A stretch of DNA of 64,000 nt, from assembly GCA_024372495.1 (NCBI GenBank), contig CP099978.1, positions 22,033 through 86,032 on the forward strand. The letters run 5' to 3'. The notes under the pieces are model-generated. The model was not told where the DNA came from. It saw nothing but the letters and a program-made list of their open reading frames with translations, and made no database searches. Below are positions 8,255-18,162 of the stretch, piece by piece. The position numbers and the translations under genes are program-made. The DNA comes from Pseudarthrobacter sp. Fe7 (lineage in GTDB: Bacteria > Actinomycetota > Actinomycetes > Actinomycetales > Micrococcaceae). The number at the start of each line of letters is the position of its first letter. The stretch's first letter is position 1.

Positions 8255-9045
8255 ATGATCAACACTGAAAACCTTTCGGAACTGACCACCGCCGGCGGCA
8301 ACGTCGTTGCCTCTGACGGGACCAAGATCGGGTCCATCGGCCAGATCTACGCCGCTGACGACACCTCGGAACCGACCTGGGTTACCGTCAAGACCGGCCT
8401 GTTCGGCACCCATGAGTCCTTCGTCCCGCTGGACACCGCAACCCAGGACGGCAACGACATCGTTGTCGCGCACACCAAGGACGAGGTCAAGGACGCCCCC
8501 GGGTCGCCCCGGACGGACACCTGGAACCCGAAGAGGAAGACCGCCTCTACACCTACTACGAACGCTCCGGCGGCGCCGCCTACACCGGCACCACCACCGA
8601 TCGGGACACCACCAACAGGGAAACGACCGCGCGCGGCGCAGTGGGGCACGACACTTCAGGTCCCACGACCGATGACGCGATGACCCGTTCGGAGGAGCAG
8701 TTGCACGTCGGCACCGAAAAGCAGGCCACGGGCAGGGCACGGCTGCGCAAGTACGTCGTCACCGAGAACGTCACCAAGACCATCCCGGTGGAGCGTGAAG
8801 AGGTCCGCATCGAACGCGAACCGATCACGGACGCCAACCGCGGTGCCGCCCTGGACGGCCCTGCGATCAGCGAGGAGGAACACGAGATCATCCTTCATGA
8901 AGAACGTCCGGTGGTTGAAAAAGAGGCAGTGCCGGTCGAACGCGTCCGCCTCGACAAGGAAACCGTGACCGAACAGCACACCGTCAACGAAGAAGTCCGC
9001 AAGGAAAACATCGAAATCGACGACGACGGCCGCGCCAACCGCTAA
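8255..9045 (+). pseudogene. PRC-barrel / DUF2382 protein, frameshifted
   Basis: The N-terminal half (GGNVVASDGTKIGSIGQIY ... WVTVKTGLFGTHESFVPLD) is a PRC-barrel domain. The C-terminal half (KYVVTENVTKTIPVEREEVRIEREP ... EEEHEIILHEERPVVEKEAVPVERVRL) is DUF2382. The two normally form one protein. Here the frame is lost at CCCCCGGG (8496-8503): adding one base restores a DGHLEPEEEDRLYTYYERSGG linker in frame with the second half. The upstream fragment as given ends at 8683 and the downstream open frame begins near 8641. GAAGGAG precedes the ATG at 8255. Confidence 0.82.
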
Positions 9046-9106
9046 CCGGTAATCCCGCCCAGGAAACCCAACCCGGGCTCCCTGGCATCGCCGACCCGGC
9101 GGCAAC

Positions 9107-9142
9107 CCAGAGGTCCGCTCCCTCCAAGGAGCGGACCTCTGG
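9107..9142. terminator. Strong hairpin terminator after the stress operon
   Basis: A perfect 15-bp stem, CCAGAGGTCCGCTCC with its complement, and a 6-base loop, located 62 bp after the DUF2382 stop. No U tract follows, as is usual in high-GC actinobacteria. Confidence 0.8.
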
Positions 9143-9257
9143 CAGCTGAAAGCCCGGCTGGCCCCGCACCGAAGGGCAAGGATTCCCGTCCGCCGGGCCG
9201 CCCATGGATGGGGGAGCTCCCCTATTTCCGATACTTTTGCAGCGTAGGGAGAAGCCC

Positions 9258-10085
9258 GTGACTGACCAGAACTCATCTGTTGGCGGTGTGCAGGGAGAAC
9301 TGCACCAGGACCGCTTTGTAGGAACCCAGGACCTCACAAGGTGGGACACCCGGGCCGGACAGCTCCTGGCTTCGGCCGTGAGAAGGGCCAGCACCGTAGT
9401 AGGACCCCACGGCGCCCTGATCCTTACCCTGCTGATCGGGGCGGTCCTGGCCGCATCCCTTACGGCCATCTTCGCGCAAGTCTACGAGGCCGTCGTGGAA
9501 GCCGACGGCGTCGCCGGCCTGGACCACCCCGTCCTGGATTTCGCCAAATCCATCAGGTCCCCGGCAGCGGACACACTCGTCACCGCCTACACAGACATCG
9601 GCGGAACGATAGGCATGCCCATCCTCGCCGTCACCGCACTGGCGGTCCTGACCATCCGGCGCCGGTCCTGGACCCCCGGGATCCTGATCGTGATCGCCGG
9701 CGCGGGCTCACTGCTGATGACCATCGCCGGCAAGCAACTCATCGGACGGACCCGGCCGCCGCTCACCGACGCCGTCCCGCCGTACGAACACTCCGCTTCA
9801 TTCCCCAGCGGCCACTCACTGAACGCGGTCGTTATCGCCGGTATCGTCGCCTACCTGATCATCCTCAGACTCACGAGCAGCCGTGCCCGCACCCTCACCA
9901 TCACCACTGCAGCCCTGTTCGCCCTGACCATCGGGCTGAGCCGGGTCTTCCTCGGCCACCACTGGCTCACCGACGTCCTCGCCGCCTGGACACTGGGAGC
10001 CGCCTGGCTGACAATCGTGATCACCGCACACCGGCTCTACCTCACAGACCGCAAACACCACAGCAGGAGTCAACAGGCCGGGTAA
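9258..10085 (+). CDS. PAP2-family membrane phosphatase
   Basis: 275 residues from GTG at 9258 with GTAGGGAG upstream; an ATG 54 bp earlier has no ribosome site. All three PAP2 motifs are present: KQLIGRTRPP, SFPSGHS and SRVFLGHHWLTDVLA, with the catalytic His residues in the last two. About six membrane segments surround them. Family members dephosphorylate lipid phosphates such as phosphatidate or undecaprenyl diphosphate. It has its own leader between two terminators. Confidence 0.92.
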   Translation: MTDQNSSVGGVQGELHQDRFVGTQDLTRWDTRAGQLLASAVRRASTVVGPHGALILTLLIGAVLAASLTAIFAQVYEAVVEADGVAGLDHPVLDFAKSIRSPAADTLVTAYTDIGGTIGMPILAVTALAVLTIRRRSWTPGILIVIAGAGSLLMTIAGKQLIGRTRPPLTDAVPPYEHSASFPSGHSLNAVVIAGIVAYLIILRLTSSRARTLTITTAALFALTIGLSRVFLGHHWLTDVLAAWTLGAAWLTIVITAHRLYLTDRKHHSRSQQAG

Positions 10086-10135
10086 GACACGAAGACGCTG
10101 CAGCACTGAGTTTTCCTTTTGCTGAGGGAAAAACG

Positions 10136-10161
10136 GAGGCCGGCCCCGAGGGGCCGGCCTC
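10136..10161. terminator. Terminator hairpin after the PAP2 gene
   Basis: GAGGCCGGCCCC and its complement form a near-perfect stem, followed by CAGCCCTTTA. A weaker stem TTTTCC...GGGAAAA lies just before it. A similar pair of hairpins follows the ParB-like gene at 12.25 kb. Confidence 0.75.
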
Positions 10162-10181
10162 AGCCCTTTAACCGCTGAAAT

Positions 10182-10470
10182 GGGCGTCCGCTGGCGCGGC
10201 CGGCTCTTGGGGCCAGTGCCGGCTCCGCAGAGCTCCGCCGCCCCTGGCCCTGGTTGTTGAAAGAGTTTTGGCTGCTGTCCTGACGGATTGTACGTGTCCG
10301 CTCCGGCCGGTCTAGCCCCTCCGTTCCTCCGGGGCCTGCGGTGCAGGAAATGTCCCTGCGGCGCTCCTTCGTCGCTGATTTCCTCCGGGAATTTCCCGCC
10401 CCTTGCCCTGCGGGTAGACAGGCCTCCGTCGGCCACAGCTCCGCAAGCTTCGCCAGCAGCCAAAACAACA
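10182..10470. repeat. Hairpin-rich repeat element, copy 2
   Basis: This matches 1066-1355 along its whole length, starting GGGCGTCCGCTGGCGCGGCC in both. The bounding pair TTTTGGCTGCTG and CAGCAGCCAAAA and the order of internal hairpins are conserved while loops and several stems vary. It lies between the PAP2 terminator and the leader of the ParB-like gene, so it could be part of that transcript. The two copies are in direct orientation 9.1 kb apart. Confidence 0.6.
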
Positions 10471-10473
10471 AGG

Positions 10474-10619
10474 GGGGAGAGGGGACGCTGGCCGGTCACC
10501 AAAGCCGCCCCACTGGCGAAACAACCTGGCTCCGCGTCCGAACCACTTTTCCACCGGCTTGACAGACATAGAAGCGTCGGGGGAGAGGGGAAGCTGGCCG
10601 GTCACCATTGGTCGCCCCA
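10474..10619. repeat. 27-nt direct repeat, two copies, upstream of the ParB-like gene
   Basis: Copies at 10474-10500 and 10580-10606 differ at one position (GGGGAGAGGGGA, then C or A, then GCTGGCCGGTCACC). Similarity continues to GCCCCA shortly after. The copies are 106 bp apart, and the second ends 45 bp before the ParB-like start. They may be binding sites of that protein or parts of the leader RNA. Confidence 0.55.
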
Positions 10620-10650
10620 CCCACCAAATCCTCTGCAAAAGGACGAAAAC

Positions 10651-12000
10651 ATGAACACCACACCTACGCTGGAAATGCTCGACCCCAAGACCCTGACCAT
10701 CGACATCAACGTCCGCAAGGACGCCGCGCTCACCCCGGCCTTCGTGGCCAGCATCAAGGAACACGGCGTACTCGAGCCAGTGATCGCACACCGCAAGGAC
10801 GACGGCACCGTGCACGTCCTGATGGGACAGCGCCGCACCCGCGCGGCCGTCGAAGCCGAACGCCCCGAGATCCCGGTCATGGTCACCGAAAGCCCCGAGG
10901 AAGCGGAACGCATCCTCACCCAGGTCGTCGAGAACATCCAACGCTCCGCGCTGACCGAAGCCGACGAGGCCGATGCCTACCACCAGCTCTCCCTGATCGG
11001 CGTGTCAGCGGCACAGATCGCCAAGAAAACCGGGCGGACCAAGATCACCGTCGAGGACGCACTGAAAGCCAAGTCCACCACCGCCGGGGACTCCGCCCTG
11101 GGCCGGGGATGCACCATCGAAGAAGCCCTGATTCTGGCTGAATTTGAAGACGACCCCGACGCGACCGAGGAACTTGAATCAGTCCTCGCAGACGAACCGG
11201 ACATGCTCCTGCACGTCACCCAGCGCCTGCGGGACAAGCGGGACATCGCCGCCGCCCGCGCCGCCCTCATCGCAGAACTCGAAGGACAGGGCAAGACCAT
11301 CGTGGAGGACGCGGGCCACTACGCCGACGAAGACGCCCTGTACGTCTCGGCCGCGAACCGGGCCGGCGGTGAACCTGCCACCGAGGACGACGCCAACGCC
11401 TACGTCATCCAGCGCAACTGGCAGGGCAACCACTCCGCCAAACCCGTCATCACCGGGTGGAAGGAACTCGGTTTCACCCCGCGCCACGAACGCTACGACG
11501 GCGGCCGCCAGGCACAGTCAGGCCCGATGACCGAGGAACAGAAAGCAGAGCGGAAGACCCTGATCGCCAACAACAAGGCCATGGAATCCGCCGGTTTCGT
11601 CCGCCGCGAATTCGTGAAAAACCTGCTGGCCCGCAAGCACGCACCCAAAGGCTGGCAGTACTTCACCGTCCACGCCATCACCCACCACCCCGAAACGGCC
11701 AGCGGATACCAAGGCGAAGTCGCCGCAGACTTGGTCGGAGCCAAAACAGAAGACAAGAACGGACGCTGGAGCTGGAACCCCCTCCGCGACCACGTAGCCA
11801 ACACCACCGCACGGCCCGAGTTCTCCCTGATCGCCCTCATCTGCGCCGGGTACGAAAAGACCATCGCCAAGGACTCCTGGCGGTCACCGCACCAAAGCCA
11901 CCGCGACTACCTCAACCAGCTGGTCACATGGGGCTACACCGCATCCGAAACCGAACAAATCATCATCGACAGCGGCAAGGAAGCCACCGAAGCCGCCTAA
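10651..12000 (+). CDS. Solitary ParB/Spo0J-like nuclease-fold protein
   Basis: 449 residues from ATG at 10651 (AAAAGGACG upstream). The N-terminal ParB domain reads LDPKTLTIDINVRKDAALTPAFVASIKEHGVLEPVIAHRK, then VLMGQRRTRAAVEA (box II-like GxRR) and TQVVENIQRSALTEADEADAYHQL, with an HTH region VSAAQIAKKTGR. The C-terminal ~250 residues are a long extension without a family I recognise. No parA lies beside it; the window's parAB pair is at 54.5 kb. Such orphan ParB-like proteins on actinobacterial plasmids are usually of unknown role. Confidence 0.85.
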   Translation: MNTTPTLEMLDPKTLTIDINVRKDAALTPAFVASIKEHGVLEPVIAHRKDDGTVHVLMGQRRTRAAVEAERPEIPVMVTESPEEAERILTQVVENIQRSALTEADEADAYHQLSLIGVSAAQIAKKTGRTKITVEDALKAKSTTAGDSALGRGCTIEEALILAEFEDDPDATEELESVLADEPDMLLHVTQRLRDKRDIAAARAALIAELEGQGKTIVEDAGHYADEDALYVSAANRAGGEPATEDDANAYVIQRNWQGNHSAKPVITGWKELGFTPRHERYDGGRQAQSGPMTEEQKAERKTLIANNKAMESAGFVRREFVKNLLARKHAPKGWQYFTVHAITHHPETASGYQGEVAADLVGAKTEDKNGRWSWNPLRDHVANTTARPEFSLIALICAGYEKTIAKDSWRSPHQSHRDYLNQLVTWGYTASETEQIIIDSGKEATEAA

Positions 12001-12010
12001 AACAACCCCT

Positions 12011-12039
12011 TTGCCGGGCGGCGCGAAACCGCCCGGCAA
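12011..12039. terminator. Terminator hairpin after the ParB-like gene
   Basis: TTGCCGGGCGG-CGCGAAA-CCGCCCGGCAA: a perfect 11-bp stem 11 bases after the stop codon. Confidence 0.75.
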
Positions 12040-12266
12040 GGCACAACCACCACAAGCCCGGTCAGGAACCTCCCAAAGTGGAGCGGGCCGCCGCCCAGGA
12101 CACACCACAGCATCCACTCACCAGCGGCGGACCACCGCTCCACGCGACACAACCCCACTGTCATTGCTTCGCGGGACCAGGAAACAACGATGATCTCCAG
12201 CCGTGGCAGCACCACCAACAATTCAGCTACGCTGAAACACAGATTTCCTTTGCAGAGGGAAACCAC

Positions 12267-12298
12267 GCAGGGCCGGCCGTTCAAAACGCCGGCCCTGC
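12267..12298. terminator. Terminator hairpin between convergent genes
   Basis: GCAGGGCCGGC and GCCGGCCCTGC form an 11-bp stem followed by ATTTCTT. It separates the rightward ParB-like gene from the leftward helicase-nuclease gene and may work both ways. Between the two terminators (12040-12266) I see no gene. Confidence 0.7.
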
Positions 12299-12321
12299 AT
12301 TTCTTAAGAAGTCGCAAGCGG

Positions 12322-14916
12322 TTAGTGGATTCGGTCCGTGGTCAGGCGCTCCCGTAGTTGTTCTGGCAGTAGACGATGCTCCCAAAGAAGCCCGGCTACC
12401 TTCGATGGCGCGTCAGGACCCGTCAAAGACACAGCTTCCAGATCTTGCCAAAGACGTTTTACCTCCAAGCCGATCCCTAGAAGAGTGCGGGGCTCGGCGA
12501 GGTAGAGATGTTCCTCAGCGATGGGTACAGCGTCAGTGTCAACAACCAATCTTGGGGAGACGATGACCGTGATGCTCCCGTCGGGTATGGCGTCGACCTC
12601 AAGGTCAGCCTTCAGAGATTTCAGCTGTGTGTTCGCTTGGCGGACGTAGTCCATGCTGAGCAAACCGCCGGATTTTTGCTCGCTCTTGGCCTCGAGCGTT
12701 AGCCAAAGAGAATCCCATCGCCATACCGCGTCAGTGCGCCCTTTGAACTCTGGTTTGAAGGAGTCAGCGCCCAAGAACTGCCCCAATGTAACCAGAGCAG
12801 CCTCATACTTCCCGGAGCCAGTGCCGGGTGCATTCAATCCCTCCAACATAGTTCCGATGCGTTTGTCTCGCTTTGCTTTTATGGCAATAGCTGTACCCAG
12901 GGCGGTTATGTTGCAGGCTGCTTCCAGGTCCGTGGGTGTCGCCTCAAATGAACTTCCGGATTCCGGTGCAACTTCCCGTAGCCACGTGCCTCGAGCAGTG
13001 AGAACGTGAGCCTCGCGAAGCATCTCCTTTGCCTTCAAATCTTCTGCACTTCCAGGCTCCGCTCCAGCCATCTTGAGGAACTCGGAGGCAAGGAATAGCC
13101 AAAGCGCACGGTAGGTGCGGAGCTGCCCTCTATCAAGGACATCACAAGCGGCAATTGCATGCGTGGTCGCTGCCTTCCAGTCCCGCCGCCATGCGGCAGC
13201 CCAAGCTTTAACCTCGTGGGGAGCGCTGCTTTCCAGAACGGCATCAGACGCCGGGCGAACTACTTTTGACTCGGCGCGAGTGCTGACGATGTCAGGTTCT
13301 GCCTCCGTCTGCCACAGTTCGTCCTGAGCGAGAGCGCTGGCTACAAGGGCGGGAATATCTAGTGAGGAGTGGTGACTGGCCGATCGACCAAACCGGATTT
13401 CCGCCTGAATTTCGACCGGCAACGGGCTCACGTTGTCTTCCTTTGACAAGAAGCTCGTCAGTTCCTGCCCGTTAATAACAACGACCGAATAATCTTTTGG
13501 TCCTCGGGTGCATCTTCCCATCCCCTGCACGATGCGTGCGCGCAGCCGTTCCGCGAGAACCTCTCCAGCATGGACCCGAGAGAGCAGGAACTGGTCTTGC
13601 GCGTGCATTACAGAAGGCAAGCCATCAATGAGCAGCAGTCGGCAACTATCATTCGCCAGGTCCATGCCGTCGTAGCGATTTGCAGCGAGCAGTGTCCCAG
13701 CTTCTGCGGTGACGAAATCCTTGAAAGCTCGTCCTTCAGGCTTGTCTCGAACCCAATATCTTTCATCCTTGGAGACCTCCAGGATGTCGGCGATATCCTC
13801 TACTCCTTCGTCCGATTGTCCAAGTAGGACTCGCTTCGGCGCTTGAGCCATGATTCTGGTGACTAGTTCGCCAACTGAAAGACCAGGTTCTGCCGTCCTG
13901 TCTGCCAACTCTGGAAATACGAAGAACCGCCGTCCGCCGCCAGACCGATTCCATTCGTCCGGTACCGGGATTCTTGCGATCTTGGTGCGACCAAAGGAGC
14001 GTTCGATTTCTGCCGCGCCACCGAGTGTGGCCGAGAGGTATATCCGCTGGACTGCACCATTAAAGGCCGGGTGATCAACAGTTGGTGGCACCATAGGTCG
14101 GATCAAGATTGACCGGCCGGAGATATAGAGACAACAGGCAGCCAGTTGCCCGGAGAGCATGGATAGTGCATATTTTCTTGGGTCCTTGCCAAGGGCACCC
14201 CGAAGTGCTGCTTCAAGCTCTGCCTCGTGTCGGAGGATGGTAGAAGGAGGTACCAAGTGCACATCTGCGTCACCTTTCGACCCTCCGTGGCTTCCGGAAA
14301 GCCTGGCGATCAGGTGTCCGTCGAGGCTGGGGCGTAAGACTTCGACGATGCCATCAAATAGAGGCTCTTCTCTGTCCACATCGATTGACCAAGCTCCGGC
14401 TACATAATTCTCTGCCGCGTGCGCGTCATCAAAGACTATGGTTTGGGCGTCGCCCAACTTCGGGTTGGAGTTGAAGATCGAAGAGTATGTTGTTACAGCC
14501 ATGGAATCGCCTGCTTCATATGAGTGAAGCAGTCGAGTGTCCCATTCCTTGATTCCGCCAGTGAGAAGTGAAACCTGGATGCCTTGGTTGTCGGCTTTCT
14601 CAGCAGCTTGTTTTGCTAGCTGCACTGTGGGGCAGGCGTAGACCGTGCGTTGACGTAAGTGGCGACGGCGCCATTCAGCAATCAGCATGCCGACCAGAGT
14701 TTTACCCGATCCGGTAGGTAGTTCGAGAGCCACATCGGCAGCGTCCTTGTACTTATCGAAGTAAGTACGCAGCTGGTCAGTCTGGTGACCCCAGAGGGGC
14801 GCTACGCGTTGTGGCAGCTTCGGGAGGTCGCCGAACAACGCCTCTGGGTTCGCTGAATCAACTGTCTCCGGACGCTGACGTCGAAAACTCAAAGGCCGGC
14901 CGGAATTCGTGGTCAC
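12322..14916 (-). CDS. DinG/XPD-like SF2 helicase with C-terminal PD-(D/E)xK-like nuclease motif (putative defence protein)
   Basis: 864 residues from GTG with GGGGAG upstream. Helicase motifs: Walker A LPTGSGKT (66-73), DDAH box (163-166), YLSATLGG (SAT 295-297), an XPD/DinG-like YDGMDLANDSCRLLLIDGLP (~415-434) and QGMGRCTRG (464-472). Near the C-terminus Asp729, Asp735, Glu742 and Lys744 in DAVWRWDSLWLTLEAKSE form a D-x(n)-ExK nuclease signature. Between them is a long helical region. It lies downstream of, and on the same strand as, a type I restriction operon (205-bp gap), which favours an anti-phage role. I know no named system with exactly this protein. Function is inferred. Confidence 0.75.
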   Translation of the reverse strand: MTTNSGRPLSFRRQRPETVDSANPEALFGDLPKLPQRVAPLWGHQTDQLRTYFDKYKDAADVALELPTGSGKTLVGMLIAEWRRRHLRQRTVYACPTVQLAKQAAEKADNQGIQVSLLTGGIKEWDTRLLHSYEAGDSMAVTTYSSIFNSNPKLGDAQTIVFDDAHAAENYVAGAWSIDVDREEPLFDGIVEVLRPSLDGHLIARLSGSHGGSKGDADVHLVPPSTILRHEAELEAALRGALGKDPRKYALSMLSGQLAACCLYISGRSILIRPMVPPTVDHPAFNGAVQRIYLSATLGGAAEIERSFGRTKIARIPVPDEWNRSGGGRRFFVFPELADRTAEPGLSVGELVTRIMAQAPKRVLLGQSDEGVEDIADILEVSKDERYWVRDKPEGRAFKDFVTAEAGTLLAANRYDGMDLANDSCRLLLIDGLPSVMHAQDQFLLSRVHAGEVLAERLRARIVQGMGRCTRGPKDYSVVVINGQELTSFLSKEDNVSPLPVEIQAEIRFGRSASHHSSLDIPALVASALAQDELWQTEAEPDIVSTRAESKVVRPASDAVLESSAPHEVKAWAAAWRRDWKAATTHAIAACDVLDRGQLRTYRALWLFLASEFLKMAGAEPGSAEDLKAKEMLREAHVLTARGTWLREVAPESGSSFEATPTDLEAACNITALGTAIAIKAKRDKRIGTMLEGLNAPGTGSGKYEAALVTLGQFLGADSFKPEFKGRTDAVWRWDSLWLTLEAKSEQKSGGLLSMDYVRQANTQLKSLKADLEVDAIPDGSITVIVSPRLVVDTDAVPIAEEHLYLAEPRTLLGIGLEVKRLWQDLEAVSLTGPDAPSKVAGLLWEHRLLPEQLRERLTTDRIH

Positions 14917-15121
14917 TATCTTGCTCCCCAGGTTTTGACGCAGTTGGGCTGCTGCCCATGCTTTAGGCCTAAAAGTATCAGCGGCCTAGGTTGCCACGTG
15001 GAATAGACCTGAACTCCCCGCACTTGAAGATGCGGAGGCGTCCTCGAAAAGCTCTCCGGAAGCTATCAGGCAACAACACCCCTTTTTGACCAGACCCGCC
15101 CCGCTAGCGCGCGGCGCGCGA

Positions 15122-18100
15122 CTAGTCCCCTGTCGAGCTCAGGTCGAAGAATCGCTCGAAGAACGCGCTGAGTTTGGCGATGACATTTTGTTTCTTTTCA
15201 CCATGACCGCCAGCTGCGGAAAATCGCGAAACTGGCGGCAGAACTCTAGTGATCGATGTTCCGGTGGTGAGTATCTGCCCGTCGCGAAAGGCAGTATCCA
15301 TGAAGCTGCGTGTTTCGTCGCTGCGGAGGTTCTCGTCTTCGATGATCTCGTCGAGCTCCGCTTCACGCTTGGCGACAATGAATGCTTTCCATTCCTGGTC
15401 AATCTCCCCGTCGGCTGACAGAGAATCAACAAAGTCTTCGATAAGGTCTTTCTTGTTGCGCAGGGTTGGGCTGGCATCCACGGCTCGGGTGATCTCTGCA
15501 CGGATTTCCTTATCGTCACCGTCGCCACGTTCCTTGCGATATTTCTGGACGAGCATGAGGATGTAGTCGACATTGATCTCGACCTGCTTGATCAGCTCGA
15601 TCTCGAAGACGATGTCGTCGTTGATCTGTTCCTTCTCCGCGTTCTTGTCCTTGCGGAAATCTGCGTATAGGTTCAGGTACACGCTGCGGTAATCCTGGCT
15701 TTGCCGGTCACTGAGAATCTCGTGACCGGTGAACTCGTCGAACGACGTAAGGATGTTCTGCAGGCGCAGGATCGCACCGAACAGGCCAATGAACTCCTTT
15801 TGCGCTGACTCCCCGATGATCGGTGTGCCCAGCGGAAACATAGTGACTAGCTCGGTGACCTTCTCGGCATAGTCGTTGTAGTACTCGCCGTAGGGCTTTA
15901 GCAGCACCACCCCGCGGGCGTCCTTGTTGCCGAACAGTGCGATCGCGTCGTTGGTCTGTTCCTCAAGATCCCGGAAGGAGACGATGTTGCCATAAGTTTT
16001 GACGGAGTTCAGGATGCGGTTCGTCCGGGAGTAGGCCTGGATCAATCCGTGGGCTCGGAGGTTTTTGTCCACGAACAAGGTGTTCAAAGTGGTCGCGTCA
16101 AATCCGGTAAGGAACATGTTGACCACGATCACCAGATCGATCTCGCGTTGCTTAAGTTTCAGCGAGAGGTCTTTGTAGTAGTTCTGGAACCGGTCCGCGC
16201 TGGTGTCGAACGAGGTACCAAATAAGGCGTTGTAGTCCTGAATCGCGGCTTCCAGGAAAGATCGGGCGTCGGCGTCCAACGCGTTGGTATCGAACCCTTC
16301 CTCCTCCAGCGCGCCGTCCTCGACGGGATCGTTTGCCCCATAGGAATAGATCAGGCCGATCTTTAGCCGCTTGTCCGGGACCAGCGCTTTCTGCTGTTCC
16401 CGGAAGTGCTGGTAGTACGTGCGAGCAGCCTGAATAGAGGCAGTGGCGAAGAGGGCGTTGAACCCGCGCACCCGTTTCTCGCCGAGAGTGTAGCCTTCGG
16501 TGCGTTTGGTTTTCTGGTCGAAGTGCTCCTGCGTGTATTCCACGATCGTGGAGATCCGCTTGTCAGCCAGCAATGCTTTTTCTGTGTCGATTGCGGATAC
16601 CTGCTTGTCGACCACATTGCCGACCTTGACTGTGTTCACGTAGTCAATCCGGAATGGCAACACATTCTTGTCCGTGATGGCGTCGACGATCGTGTAAGTA
16701 TGCAGCTTCTCGCCGAACGCCTGCTCCGTTGTCTTCAACTGTGGGTTCCCGCCGCTGCCGGAATTGGCGGCGAAAATCGGGGTGCCGGTGAAACCGAACA
16801 GGTTGTAGCGCTTGAACGCCTTAGTGATTGCTGTGTGCATATCACCGAACTGCGACCGGTGACACTCGTCGAAAATGATCACGACGTGGCCGCCGTAGAT
16901 CTCGTGGCCCTTGTTGCCGGCGATGAATGTCGCGAGCTTCTGGATTGTGGTGATGATGATCCGTGACCCCGGATCCTCCAGCTGCTTCTTCAAGACAGCG
17001 GTGGAGGTGTTCGAGTTCGCCGCGCCCTTCTCGAACCGGTCGTATTCTCGCATGGTCTGGTAGTCGAGGTCCTTGCGGTCGACCACGAACAACACTTTGT
17101 CGACGGAGGGCAGTTTCGACGCGAGCCTGGGCCGCCTTGAACGAGGTCAGCGTCTTGCCCGACCCTGTCGTGTGCCACACGTACCCGCCGGCCCTGATGG
17201 TGCCGAGCCTGCTTGTAGTTAGTGGAAATCTCGATCTTCTGCAAGATCTTCTCGGTTGCGACAATCTGATACGGGCGCATGACCAGCAGCATCTTGTCGG
17301 CGGTCAACACACAGTACCTGGTGAGGATATTCAGCAGCGTGTGCTTGGCGAAGAACGTCTTCGCAAACGCTGAGAGATCGGTGATTGGCTTGTTTTGGGC
17401 ATCGGCCCACCAGGAAGTGAACTCAAAGGAATTGGAGGTCTTGCGGACGCGCTTGGCCCCCGCAGTGTCACTCAGGTGCTGCCGACGCGTGGTGTTGGAG
17501 TAGTACTTCGTCAACGTGCCGTTAGAGATCACGAACAACTGCACATACTCGAAAAGGCCGCAGCCTGCCCAAAAGCTGTCGCGCTGGTACCGGTCGATCT
17601 GGTTGAAAGCCTCACGGATATCCACGCCGCGGCGCTTCAACTCGATGTGGACCATTGGCAGCCCATTGACCAGCACGGTGACGTCATACCGGTTCGCGTA
17701 CTTCCCGCCACCCTCGCCCTGAGGAGTCTCGTACTGGTTGATGACCTGCAGACGGTTGTTGTGAATGTTCTGCTTATCGATCAGTGCGATGTTCTTGATC
17801 GAACCGTCATCCCGCTTTAGCAGCTGAACATGGTCATCCTGAATGCGCACCGTTTTCTCAGCAATGCCATCGTTCGCACCCGACACGCGCTCGGAGAAGA
17901 AATGCTTCCACTCGACGTCAGAGAAAGTGACGCCATTCAGTGCCTCTAACTGGGCGCGCAGGTTGGTGACCAGCTGCGCTTCGGACGTAATGGGCAGATA
18001 CTGGTACGCCTGGGACTGGAGGAGCCCGATCAGCTCGTGCTCAAGATCAGCCTCCGACTGATACGCCGCTTCCGCCGCATGCTCCGCCACATACTCGGCA

Positions 18101-18162
18101 ACAACAGTGCTCTCATTGGAGACAGCAATCGGTTCGTACTTTCGCGGAGTTGCTTCGATCAT
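15122..18162 (-). pseudogene. hsdR: Type I restriction enzyme R subunit, two frameshifts
   Basis: The N-terminal part has the HsdR nuclease domain, with VHIELKRRG supplying the ExK. It runs in frame to about 17.21 kb (TDKMLLVMRPYQIVATEKIL). The middle frame carries GTIRAGGYVWHTTGSGKTLTSFKAAQ (Walker A). The third frame carries LFVVDRKDLDYQ, IIFDECHRSQFG, GFTGTP and the rest to 15122. Both breaks are one extra C within GAGCCTG (17205-17211 and 17123-17129). Removing it from each rejoins KQLGTIRAGG and AAQLASKLPSVDKVLF. The ATG at 18162 overlaps hsdS by 4 bp. The subunit drives ATP-dependent translocation and cleavage. Confidence 0.9.

Noticed and set aside
17100..17215. Programmed ribosomal frameshifting as the reason for split genes
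   Set aside because: No slippery heptamer or downstream pseudoknot is seen, the same site type appears in unrelated genes, and the original frames rejoin only by removing a base.
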